DNA of 43,562 nucleotides from Lutibacter sp. (GCA_002733665.1 NVWM01000008.1:1-43562); one strand, 5' to 3'; counted from the stretch's first letter, positions 36,967-43,562 are shown. Program-made: numbers and translations. The notes: a model not told the origin generated them from the sequence alone.

Positions 36967-36986
36967 ACCATTAGAAAAAACCAAAT

Positions 36987-38684
36987 ATGATAATAACAAA
37001 AATATCAGCAAAAAATTATAGAAGTTTAGAGGATATTAATATAGAATTCAACCCTTACTACAATGCTTTATCAGGTAAAAATAATTCTGGAAAATCTAAT
37101 TTAATTAAAGCAATACTATCTTTTCTTACATATAATTACAGAATATTTGGACATTATCAATCTGGACCAATTGACCACAATTCAGATTATCCTTCTTGGA
37201 AAAAAAATGAAAAGAAAAAAGAGCCTATTGTAATCGAAATTACATTAGAATTGGATAAAGATAATGATGCTGGATTATATAAATTTATCCGAGAATTGAT
37301 TTTCAAGGAAGATGAAACAGTAGATGTTGAAAAAGAATTATTATTAATAAAAGCAACTAATTCACCCGATAAAAAAAGCACGGAAATTGAAATCTATTTT
37401 GGAAAACACAAAATTGAAGATGAATATAAGCGTGATGAACTATTGAATAGGATAAGAGGTTCTGAAAGTGTTCTGTTTCATAATTCGACAGAAAACGAAC
37501 CATTTTTTTTATCTCAAAAAAGGAGAGATTCTATTTCCTCATATTTAACTAGTGAAGACCAAGAAAAAATAACAAAGAAAAAAGAGACTTTAGAAAGGGC
37601 GGTTAAGAGTTCTCTAAAAAAACATCAAACAGAGTTTAGTTCCCTTTTAGGTCGTTTAACTGAAAAATATGATGTTTCCCTAGGGATTCCAAGTTTAAAT
37701 ATTGATAGAGAAAGTATTGAGATATCTCTAAAAGAAAGAGGGATTGAAGTATCTCTTGAAGATTGGGGATCAGGTACAAAAAACAGAACATTGATTCTGC
37801 TTAATTTAATGAATGCGAAACGGATTCAAGAATCGGCAAACCTCAATAAAAGATTAACCCCAATAATCATTATAGAAGAACCTGAAAGTTTCCTTCACCC
37901 TTCTGCTCAAGCGGAATTTGGAAGAATCCTACAAGATATTGCTACAGAACTTAAAATTCAAATTATTGTAGCAACACATAGCCCTTATCTTTTAAGTCAT
38001 AAAGTACCGAAAGCAAATCTTCTTCTTGAAAGAGATTTAGGCTCAAAATTTAAAGGCTCAAAATTAATAGATACAGATGGAGAAAAATGGTACGAGCCAT
38101 TTGCACTCTCGTTAGGTATTAGTGGAGACGATTTCGGACCATTAAAATCGACTATTTTTAGTGGAAAAGATGATATTATTTTGGTTGAAGGCACATCAGA
38201 CAAAGATTATTTTGAGTTATTAAAAAAAGATTATCACGGAGAGAATAAACTTAATTTTAATGGTGAAATATTCCCATATGGAGGAGCAGGAAATATTAAA
38301 AACAACATTTTACTGCGGTTTATTAAAGAACGATTCAAGAGGTTTATCGTTACAGTTGACCTTGACAAGTATAATGACACAAAAAACACATTTAAATCAT
38401 TAGGTCTAACAGAAAATAAAGAATTTATAATTATTGGGAAAAATGAAACAGGAAAAAAATGTATTGAAGGATTAGTTCCAAGTGAATTACTGTCTAAAGT
38501 TTATGGGGAGAATGTTGATTTAGTACAACAATCTATGGAAAACTCACCTGATGGTAAAGATGCTCGTTCTAAAATAAAAACAAAAGTTTTAGATGCTTTT
38601 AAAGAAGAAGAAAAAAACAAAACTGTTTCAATTTTTAAAGAGTTCTATCCATTGGTGAAAATAATAAATAGAGTATTCAAATAG
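36987..38684 (+). CDS. OLD-family ATPase/TOPRIM nuclease (cassette 3)
   Basis: A 565-residue protein. The N-terminal ABC/SMC-like ATPase has Walker A GKNNSGKS (30-37), a signature region GSGTKNR, Walker B PIIIIEEPESFLHP and the switch histidine in VATHSPYLL. The C-terminal TOPRIM has IILVEGTSDKDYF (catalytic Glu), PYGGAG and VTVDLDKYND. This is the OLD / GajA type of domain layout. OLD-type nucleases act in phage defence, alone or with partners such as GajB. No partner gene is in the cassette, so a stand-alone defence role is inferred. The start lies 26 bp after the cassette border. Confidence 0.92.
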   Translation: MIITKISAKNYRSLEDINIEFNPYYNALSGKNNSGKSNLIKAILSFLTYNYRIFGHYQSGPIDHNSDYPSWKKNEKKKEPIVIEITLELDKDNDAGLYKFIRELIFKEDETVDVEKELLLIKATNSPDKKSTEIEIYFGKHKIEDEYKRDELLNRIRGSESVLFHNSTENEPFFLSQKRRDSISSYLTSEDQEKITKKKETLERAVKSSLKKHQTEFSSLLGRLTEKYDVSLGIPSLNIDRESIEISLKERGIEVSLEDWGSGTKNRTLILLNLMNAKRIQESANLNKRLTPIIIIEEPESFLHPSAQAEFGRILQDIATELKIQIIVATHSPYLLSHKVPKANLLLERDLGSKFKGSKLIDTDGEKWYEPFALSLGISGDDFGPLKSTIFSGKDDIILVEGTSDKDYFELLKKDYHGENKLNFNGEIFPYGGAGNIKNNILLRFIKERFKRFIVTVDLDKYNDTKNTFKSLGLTENKEFIIIGKNETGKKCIEGLVPSELLSKVYGENVDLVQQSMENSPDGKDARSKIKTKVLDAFKEEEKNKTVSIFKEFYPLVKIINRVFK

Positions 38685-38690
38685 CAACGT

Positions 38691-38886
38691 TTGCCAACAA
38701 TGGCTATAGTTAATACGGGTTTTGGTGCTTACCCCAAAGTTTAGAGCTTTTAAACTAAGTCCGCCAAATCTTTTGATTTGGCTTTAGAACAAAAAAGATA
38801 AAACAAAATGAAAAGTTTTGGCTAAGTGCTTAATCGAAAGTTTAGTTACTTTTAATCCCGTACTAACCATAGCCGAGACGTTACCC
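38691..38886. repeat. attC-like site C
   Basis: Left box TTGCCAAC ends at 38698 and complements the cassette start GTTGGCAACC in 9 of 10 positions. Right box GTTACCC begins at 38880. The 18-bp arms are at 38702-38719 and 38857-38874, with spacers of 3 and 5 nt. An apical hairpin GCCAAATC/GATTTGGC is visible. The sequence is nearly identical to site F over its whole length. Length about 196 bp. Confidence 0.85.
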
Positions 38887-38965
38887 AACATTCCAAAACC
38901 AACAAAAATTTCGCATAATAATAATAATAATAATACCTTAGCATTTTAATTAAAAATAGAAACAT

Positions 38966-39442
38966 ATGAAACACAAAAAGACAATGACAAGCATTGCGTT
39001 TCTTCTCTTAGGACTGGGAGGGCTGCACGCACAAGAAAGCCCAATTGCCACAGGCGGTGAGGCAACAGGAACAGGCGGAACAGCCAGTTACTCGGTAGGA
39101 CAAGTAGTTTACACTACAGCTACAGGAACAAACGGAAGCGTAGCACAAGGCGTACAACAACCCTATGAAATTTCTACAACGTTAGGCATAAATGAAACAT
39201 CTATTAACTTAGAAATGAGTGTTTATCCAAATCCAACTACCGATTATTTAACCTTAAAAGTAGAAAAAACAGGAGGATTAACTTTTCAGTTGTATGACCT
39301 ACAAGGAAAAGTAATAACAAACAAAAAAGTAAACAGTGCCACTACAACAGTAGCAATGGAAAATTTACCAACCGCTACTTACTTTTTAAACGTAGTAAAA
39401 AACAACCAAATAATAAAAACATTTAAAATCATAAAGAATTAA
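38966..39442 (+). CDS. small T9SS-sorted surface protein (cassette 4)
   Basis: A 158-residue secreted protein. Signal peptide about 1-22 (ending HAQ). A Gly/Thr/Ala-rich part (TGGEATGTGGTASYSVGQVVYTTATG) is followed by a type A type IX secretion sorting domain: SVYPNPTTDYLTLKVEK, LYDLQGKVI, YFLNVVKNNQIIKTFKIIKN. It is thus predicted to be exported and attached to the cell surface. Its leader holds six TAA repeats (38916-38933). It lies 39 bp before the DGR-target-like gene. Base composition is clearly richer in G and C than in the neighbouring cassettes. Confidence 0.88.
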   Translation: MKHKKTMTSIAFLLLGLGGLHAQESPIATGGEATGTGGTASYSVGQVVYTTATGTNGSVAQGVQQPYEISTTLGINETSINLEMSVYPNPTTDYLTLKVEKTGGLTFQLYDLQGKVITNKKVNSATTTVAMENLPTATYFLNVVKNNQIIKTFKIIKN

Positions 39443-39481
39443 TAAAAGCCACAATGTGGCAAATCATAAAAAATTAGAACA

Positions 39482-40684
39482 ATGAAAAAAATATACACAA
39501 TAATAGCAGGGTTAATGCTAACAGCAAGCGTATTTGCACAAGCACCCGAAAAAATGAGTTACCAAGCGGTAATACGAGATGCGAGTAACAATTTAACAAC
39601 TACCCAAGCCGTAGGAATGCAAATAAGCATTTTGCAAACTACAGCAACAGGTACGGCAGTTTATGTAGAAACACAAACCCCAACCACTAATGCTAACGGA
39701 TTAGTAACTTTAGAAATAGGAACAGGAACAGTAGTAAGTGGAGGTTTTGCCACTATTGATTGGGCAAACGACACCTATTTTATAAAAACAGAAACCGACC
39801 CAACAGGCGGAACAGCTTACACGATAACAGGAACAACACAATTAATGAGTGTGCCTTATGCTTTACACGCTAAAACTGCAGATAGCATTACAGGAACAGT
39901 AAACTACACAGAAACTGACCCAGTTTTTGGAGCATCTGTAGCCAATGGAATAACGGCACTTGATACTGCTAATTGGAATAACCACACCGTTGATACTGAT
40001 ACACAGCTTAATGAAGCAGCGGTAGATGGATTTGTTGCCAATAATGGTTATTTAACCACAGAGGTAGATGGTTCTGTTACAAATGAGTTACAAAACCTCA
40101 CGGTATCACCAATAGGAGACACCCTTACTATAACTGGAGGCAACTTCGTATTAGTACCAGGTATTAGTTTATTAAATTTCCCACCAGCACCAGTAATAGG
40201 CGACTTTATAAATGGAGGAGTCGTATTTTGGGTTGATGGCAATGGCGGAGGCTTAGTGGTTGATGTAAATGATTTAAGTACAAGTGCTGAATGGGGATGC
40301 GATGGAACGGTAATAACAGGCGCAGATGGAACGGCAATAGGTACAGGTGCGCAAAACACCATTGATATAGAAGCAGGTTGTACAACAACAGGGATTGCAG
40401 CCGATTTATGTGCTAACCTGACACTAAATGGGTATAGCGATTGGTTCCTACCTTCTATAAATGAATTGACAGAGTTATACACCAATAGAGCTACAGTTAA
40501 CACTGCGGCATTAGCAAATAGTGGTACAGCCTTATCAGAAAGCATCAGTGTTCCTTACGGAGCATATTGGAGTTCTACTGAGTACAGTAGTTATAGCGCT
40601 TGGGGCTACTATTTCAATTACGGTTACTCAAACGTCAACGATAAGTACGATACCTATAGAGTGAGAGCCGTTAGAGCTTTTTAA
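39482..40684 (+). CDS. DUF1566-type C-lectin-fold surface protein, probable DGR target (cassette 4)
   Basis: A 400-residue secreted protein. Signal peptide about 1-19 (ending VFAQ). The N-terminal half (APEKMSYQAVIRD, QISIL, PYALHAKTADSI) is a common Bacteroidota surface module. The C-terminal half (about 235-400) is a DUF1566/Lcl domain of the C-type-lectin fold: INGGVVFWVDGNGGGLVV, NGYSDWFLPSINELTELY, YWSSTEYSS, VRAVRAF. The last 40 residues are crowded with Tyr, Ser, Asn and Asp codons at surface-loop positions, as in DGR variable regions. A fragment of avd lies just downstream, strengthening that reading. No reverse transcriptase or template repeat is in the window. Confidence 0.85.
   Translation: MKKIYTIIAGLMLTASVFAQAPEKMSYQAVIRDASNNLTTTQAVGMQISILQTTATGTAVYVETQTPTTNANGLVTLEIGTGTVVSGGFATIDWANDTYFIKTETDPTGGTAYTITGTTQLMSVPYALHAKTADSITGTVNYTETDPVFGASVANGITALDTANWNNHTVDTDTQLNEAAVDGFVANNGYLTTEVDGSVTNELQNLTVSPIGDTLTITGGNFVLVPGISLLNFPPAPVIGDFINGGVVFWVDGNGGGLVVDVNDLSTSAEWGCDGTVITGADGTAIGTGAQNTIDIEAGCTTTGIAADLCANLTLNGYSDWFLPSINELTELYTNRATVNTAALANSGTALSESISVPYGAYWSSTEYSSYSAWGYYFNYGYSNVNDKYDTYRVRAVRAF
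40560..40684 (+). other. candidate DGR variable region (VR)
   Basis: The 3' end of the target gene from YWSSTEYSS to the stop has codons TAC, AGT, AGT, TAT, AGC, TAC, TAT, AAT, TAC, AAC, GTC, AAC, GAT, TAC and GAT at alternating positions. These could all derive from AAC/AAT template codons by adenine-specific change. Invariant WSST and VRAVRAF frames flank them. This is inference; the template repeat needed to prove it is not in the window. Confidence 0.5.
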
Positions 40685-40710
40685 CTATTTATCCCTTTAC
40701 CTATTTTATT

Positions 40711-40723
40711 ACTGCGTAGCAGT
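40711..40723 (+). other. small hairpin downstream of the candidate VR
   Basis: ACTGC-GTA-GCAGT, a 5-bp stem with a 3-nt loop located 26 bp after the target stop codon. DGR target sites often carry a GC-rich hairpin or cruciform just after the variable region. A second, longer stem TTTTTTGAAATGG/CCATTTCAAAAAA lies at 40733-40767 and may be a terminator. Confidence 0.45.
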
Positions 40724-40780
40724 CGATTTTTATTTTTTGAAATGGCCATTTTTCCCATTTCAAAAAAATCTTTACTAATT

Positions 40781-40948
40781 ATGGCATTATCACATACTTT
40801 ACCCATTTATATAGATACCTACAAATTAATACTGCTCATTTTTGAGCGTACCTCAAATTTTGGTAGAGAGTATAAATATACGCTTGGTCAAGATATGAAA
40901 CGAGATGGTATCAATTTGGTACGGAGTATTTATAGAGCCAATAGATGA
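40781..40948 (+). pseudogene. avd: Avd-like (four-helix bundle) fragment, C-terminally truncated
   Basis: A frame encoding LPIYIDTYKLILLIFERTSNFGREYKYTLGQDMKRDGINLVRSIYRANR, then a stop. The PIY-TY-LLL-IF-T-NF-REYKYTLGQ pattern and the IYRAN end of the second helix match the N-terminal half of DGR accessory variability determinant (Avd) / four-helix-bundle proteins. These are normally about 110-125 residues; here only about 55 remain. The frame can start earlier at 40742, but that codon is inside a hairpin, so ATG 40781 is used. It is followed directly by a terminator and the cassette end. Confidence 0.7.
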
Positions 40949-40955
40949 CGTATTA

Positions 40956-40989
40956 AAAAACGGCAAGATAATTAAATCTTGCCGTTTTT
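40956..40989 (+). terminator. rho-independent terminator at the end of cassette 4
   Basis: AAAAACGGCAAGAT pairs perfectly with ATCTTGCCGTTTTT across a 6-nt loop. It ends transcription of the T9SS protein / DGR target / avd run, 21 bp before the left box of site D. Confidence 0.92.
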
Positions 40990-41010
40990 AATATCAAAAT
41001 AAAAGCAAAC

Positions 41011-41208
41011 GTTGGGTAACAATGGCTAAAAAACATAGGGATTTTGGAGGTAATTTGGAAATTCAGAGTTTCAATTAAAAACCGCCAAACCAAAATTTTG
41101 ATAATGAAAAAAGAAAATTAATAATAAAAATATTTGGCTTGGCTAAGTGGTAAACTGAAAGGGCAGAGTTTCAAACTCCCCTACGATTTCTTAGCCTAAA
41201 CGTTGTGC
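41011..41208. repeat. attC-like site D
   Basis: Left box GTTGGGTAAC (41011-41020) is the exact reverse complement of the cassette 4 start GTTACCCAAC (38880-38889), ten of ten. Right box GTTGTGC begins at 41202. The arms share GGCTAA and TAGGG blocks with spacers of 3 and 5 nt. Length 198 bp. This pairing bridges a 2.3-kb cassette. Confidence 0.85.
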
Positions 41209-41232
41209 GTCATTAAAAATCAGAACTAAAAA

Positions 41233-42033
41233 TTGAAAATTCTACTGAAAATAATACTCAAAATAATTCTTTTTGTTTCTCTGAGTGTAATAACTCAAAT
41301 TGGCGGAATAGTTTATTTATTAAGCCTAATAATTTCCCGAAAATGGAATAAAAAACTGAATTTTAAAACACTGATTACCTTTATTGGACTTTATCTATTA
41401 TCGACATTTCTAATAGTTCCTTTAGTTGCCCCAAATTTTGGACGAGAGAAAGTAAAACATTCAGAAAAAATAAAACCAACGAATTTTATGACCGTTTTAT
41501 TGAACAGAAATTATGTTCGACCAAAACTGAACGAATTATTGAACCAAACGGAAAAGGAATTAAGAGGAACAGATATTGAAATTCATTATTTAGACGTAAA
41601 TTTCCCTTTTATAAATAAGTTCCCACTTCTTCCACATTTAAGCCATAATGACGGAAAGAAAATAGACATTAGTTTGATTTACGAAACAAACAGCGGAAAA
41701 ATAACAGATAAACAAAAATCTGTAAGTGGCTACGGAGTATTTGAAAATCCTAAATCGAATGAATATAACCAAATTGAAAAGTGTTTACAAAATGGATATT
41801 TCCAATATGATTATCCAAAATATGTGACTTTTGGGAAAATTAATAAAGAATTAGTTTTCTCTGAAAAAGGAACAAAAAGACTGATAAAAAGTATCTTGAA
41901 AAATCGAAATTTAGGAAAACTATTTATCGAACCACATTTGAAAAGCAGAATGAATTTAAAAAATAACAGAATAAGGTATCACGGTTGTAGAGCAGTAAGA
42001 CACGATGACCATATTCACGTACAACTGAAATAA
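41233..42033 (+). CDS. membrane-anchored LAS-type metallopeptidase (cassette 5)
   Basis: A 266-residue protein. Two N-terminal hydrophobic helices (about 8-33 and 45-66) are followed by a domain with HxxGxxxD (H138 to D145, in LSHNDGKKID) and a C-terminal HDDHIHVQL (H260, H262). These are the zinc-site motifs of LAS enzymes such as MepA murein endopeptidase and M15 peptidases. A role in cutting peptidoglycan cross-links is therefore plausible. No ATG precedes the signal helix; TTG 41233 is the likely start, 30 bp into the cassette. The stop lies 10 bp before the left box of site E. Confidence 0.75.
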   Translation: MKILLKIILKIILFVSLSVITQIGGIVYLLSLIISRKWNKKLNFKTLITFIGLYLLSTFLIVPLVAPNFGREKVKHSEKIKPTNFMTVLLNRNYVRPKLNELLNQTEKELRGTDIEIHYLDVNFPFINKFPLLPHLSHNDGKKIDISLIYETNSGKITDKQKSVSGYGVFENPKSNEYNQIEKCLQNGYFQYDYPKYVTFGKINKELVFSEKGTKRLIKSILKNRNLGKLFIEPHLKSRMNLKNNRIRYHGCRAVRHDDHIHVQLK

Positions 42034-42043
42034 AAAAATAACG

Positions 42044-42240
42044 AACGCACAACACCGTATAAAATTAATGCTTAAGGTCAGTGTTTAACCAAAGTTTTGG
42101 CATATTTATAAAGTCCGCAAAATTTTTCAAATTTTGCATTCAGCGGAAAAATAAGATAAAATTTAAAAAACTCTGCTAAGTGCTAAATCCAAAAATTATT
42201 GTATTTTTAACTCGCACTAATCTTATACAACACGTTGTGT
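42044..42240. repeat. attC-like site E
   Basis: Left box AACGCACAAC (42044-42053) complements the cassette 5 start GTTGTGCGTC (41202-41211) in 9 of 10 positions. Right box GTTGTGT begins at 42234. The arms GTATAAAATTAATGC and GCACTAATCTTATAC differ only by changes that pair as G-T on the bottom strand. Spacers are 3 and 5 nt. Length 197 bp. Confidence 0.85.
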
Positions 42241-42271
42241 ACAATACCAAAAAACCGAGAGAACATAGTAA

Positions 42272-43033
42272 ATGTCAAAGATTTATCACTATACAAAATT
42301 AAGTACAGCAATTGAATTCATTTTGCCATCTATGAATTTAAGGACAAATTTTTTGAACAAAATGAATGGTCCAAAAGAAAATCAAAAATGGTCTTTTGGT
42401 GGAATAAATGTCCCATACGAAACCCTTTATGCTGAATTAGATTATAATGTAGATTCCGACAAAGCACATTTTGACAGTATGTTCAAATTTGGAGAGGAAA
42501 TTAAGTCAAAAATTCAAGCCACCTGTTTTGTTTATTCAGACAAATACAAAGGATTTGAAAATGAAATGATGTGGGCACAATATTCGGAAAATCATAAAGG
42601 AATTTGCCTCGAATTAGACACAGAATTATTTATAAAAGAAAATAGTCAATTAGATATTTTTAAATTCCAAAACATCAATTACGAACCAAAAAAAGATGAA
42701 TGGGTTTATTGGAATAGAAATATGTCAAAAGACGAGAATATTGAGCAATTCATTAAACGAAATTTTGAAAACCTATTTCTTTCTAAATCTCATTATTGGG
42801 AAAAAGAATTTGAAAAACGACTATTAATACTTGCTAAAAACCATTGTTATTTAAACATAAAAGAATCTCTTACTGGAATTTATTATGGATTATCAACGGA
42901 CTTCAATTATGATCTTGCAATTCAGCAATTTATTGACCCATTAAGAACGAAAACATATCGTGTGTACTTTGAAGATAATAAACTGAAAAGAATGGAACGG
43001 AAAAGTACTGTACACAACAATGGCTATAATTAA
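42272..43033 (+). CDS. DUF2971 family protein (cassette 6)
   Basis: A 253-residue soluble protein. The opening IYHYTKLSTAIEFILPSMNLRTNFLNKMNGP, the central MMWAQYSENHKGICLELD and the later SHYWEKEFEKRLLIL follow the DUF2971 pattern, a family frequent in mobile and defence-rich regions; its function is unknown. The C-terminal STVHNNGYN and the stop codon are encoded by site F. The start is 37 bp after the cassette border. Confidence 0.88.
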   Translation: MSKIYHYTKLSTAIEFILPSMNLRTNFLNKMNGPKENQKWSFGGINVPYETLYAELDYNVDSDKAHFDSMFKFGEEIKSKIQATCFVYSDKYKGFENEMMWAQYSENHKGICLELDTELFIKENSQLDIFKFQNINYEPKKDEWVYWNRNMSKDENIEQFIKRNFENLFLSKSHYWEKEFEKRLLILAKNHCYLNIKESLTGIYYGLSTDFNYDLAIQQFIDPLRTKTYRVYFEDNKLKRMERKSTVHNNGYN

Positions 43034-43206
43034 TACGGGTTTTGGTGCTTAACCCAAAGTTTAGTGTATTTTTATAGAGTCCGCCAAATCTTTTGATTTG
43101 GCTTTAAAACAAAAAAGATAAAACAAAATAAAAAGTTTTGGCTAAGTGCTTAATCGAAAGTTTAGTTACTTTTAATCCCGTGCTAACCATAGCCTAACCG
43201 TTGTAG
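43009..43206. repeat. attC-like site F
   Basis: Left box TGTACACAAC (43009-43018) is the exact reverse complement of the cassette 6 start GTTGTGTACA (42234-42243). Right box GTTGTAG begins at 43200. Between the boxes it is almost the same sequence as site C, including the GCCAAATC/GATTTGGC hairpin and the two GTGCTTAA direct repeats (from 43045 and 43146). Length 198 bp. Confidence 0.87.
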
Positions 43207-43228
43207 TGCATTTGAGAAAAAACCCGAA

Positions 43229-43562
43229 ATGAAGAAGAAAACTATTCTTTCAAAGAAAATTATTAGAGATATAGATAAGGCAATTATTGATTCTGATTCC
43301 AAATTAGATATTGATTTCTTGAATCAGGAAAAGTATTATAATTATGAAATTGAAGAATGGTATGGAGAGGAATTTGGAATAAAAGGAGAGTTAAGAAAAA
43401 AAATTATTGAGACTCTATTAAAAACTTATTTTGAATGGAAAAAAGAACTTGATAAATTAAATAAGGAATATTATTTAGCAATTTGGCTTTATAATCCGAG
43501 AATGCTGAAATCAGAAATTGTTTGTGCAATAGACGAAAAAATAACTTATTACGAAAATGAAA
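43229..43562 (+). CDS. unknown protein, cut by the window edge (cassette 7)
   Basis: An open frame from ATG 43229 with at least 111 residues, beginning MKKKTILSKKIIRDIDKAII and running off the right edge. It is highly charged and probably helical (KGELRKKIIETLLKTYFEWKKELDKL). It has no signal peptide. I do not recognise the family. It starts 29 bp inside the seventh cassette, the same short spacing as in the other cassettes, which supports it being a real gene. Confidence 0.7.
   Translation, partial: MKKKTILSKKIIRDIDKAIIDSDSKLDIDFLNQEKYYNYEIEEWYGEEFGIKGELRKKIIETLLKTYFEWKKELDKLNKEYYLAIWLYNPRMLKSEIVCAIDEKITYYENE

Larger units (their letters stand above)
34311..43562 (+). mobile_element. integron-like gene cassette array (six complete cassettes, a seventh cut by the edge)
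   Basis: Cassette borders taken at G|TT are 34311-35211, 35212-36960, 36961-38880, 38881-41202, 41203-42234, 42235-43200 and 43201 onward. Every cassette carries plus-strand cargo and ends in a long inverted-repeat site. The starting decamer of each complete cassette is the reverse complement of its own site's left box (10, 10, 9, 10, 9 and 10 matches of 10). This is the relation expected if a cassette circularises and its ends together make one recombination site, as integron attC sites do. No integrase is visible, so within this window it behaves like a cluster of attC sites lacking an integrase. Confidence 0.8.

Noticed and set aside
40048-40545. 165-residue open frame antisense to the DGR-target-like gene
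   Set aside because: Shadow of a GC-richer coding region on the plus strand; no start context or protein features.
38881-41202. Complete diversity-generating retroelement
   Set aside because: No reverse transcriptase and no template repeat are in the window, and the Avd frame is truncated; only a target and remnant are supported.
34311-43562. Insertion sequences or transposon units bounded by terminal inverted repeats
   Set aside because: The end boxes differ from unit to unit, there are no transposase genes and no target-site duplications, and the pairing is cassette-specific, which fits the cassette model better.

Overview
The window looks like a chromosomal segment of a member of the Flavobacteriaceae (Bacteroidota). 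Support comes from the AT-rich composition, promoters of the TTTG-N17-21-TAnnTTTG type, gldF/gldG gliding genes, a FecI/FecR/TonB-receptor operon with an STN domain, DUF4294 and DUF2911 proteins, and a type IX secretion sorting domain.

Layout. (1) 1-744: the 5' part of a 16S rRNA gene on the minus strand with two tandem rRNA promoters. (2) 745-5275: DUF4294 protein, M42 aminopeptidase, NUDIX hydrolase and acetyl-CoA synthetase. (3) 5311-11643: an ECF sigma / FecR anti-sigma / TonB-dependent receptor operon, divergent from two related acidic repeat lipoproteins. (4) 11789-18230: TSUP exporter, a frameshifted sulfatase, an unusual methyltransferase, TerC, a lipoprotein esterase and a SRPBCC protein. 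(5) 18272-21932, minus strand: metallophosphoesterase, yeast-type cytosine deaminase, purC and phoH. (6) 22076-27203, plus strand: SAM hydrolase, ABM monooxygenase, gldF, gldG and two DUF2911 proteins, with three heptanucleotide tandem repeats in and near this part. (7) 27225-32281: REP-like repeats, then a minus-strand operon of PIG-L deacetylase, a 35-residue membrane peptide, a sodium/solute symporter and a GNAT. (8) 32580-34177: a small lipoprotein and dnaN.

From about 34310 to the right edge the architecture changes. Six complete units and the start of a seventh, all on the plus strand, are each closed by a 134-198 bp inverted-repeat site. The first ten bases of each complete unit (GTT plus seven variable bases) are the reverse complement of the left box of that same unit's own 3' site, in 9 or 10 of 10 positions for all six. 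This is the signature expected of integron gene cassettes that excise as circles. The sites are longer than usual attC sites, most of their boxes do not fit GTTRRRY, and their arms differ so that the bottom strand folds better. I read the region as an integrase-less (within the window) array of a divergent Bacteroidota integron-like system.

The cassette cargo is a DUF6933-like protein, an S41 peptidase lipoprotein, an OLD-family ATPase/TOPRIM nuclease (probable phage defence), a diversity-generating retroelement (DGR) target-like protein with an Avd fragment, a LAS-type metallopeptidase, a DUF2971 protein and a truncated unknown. All functions are inferred from reading the sequence; no database search was run.
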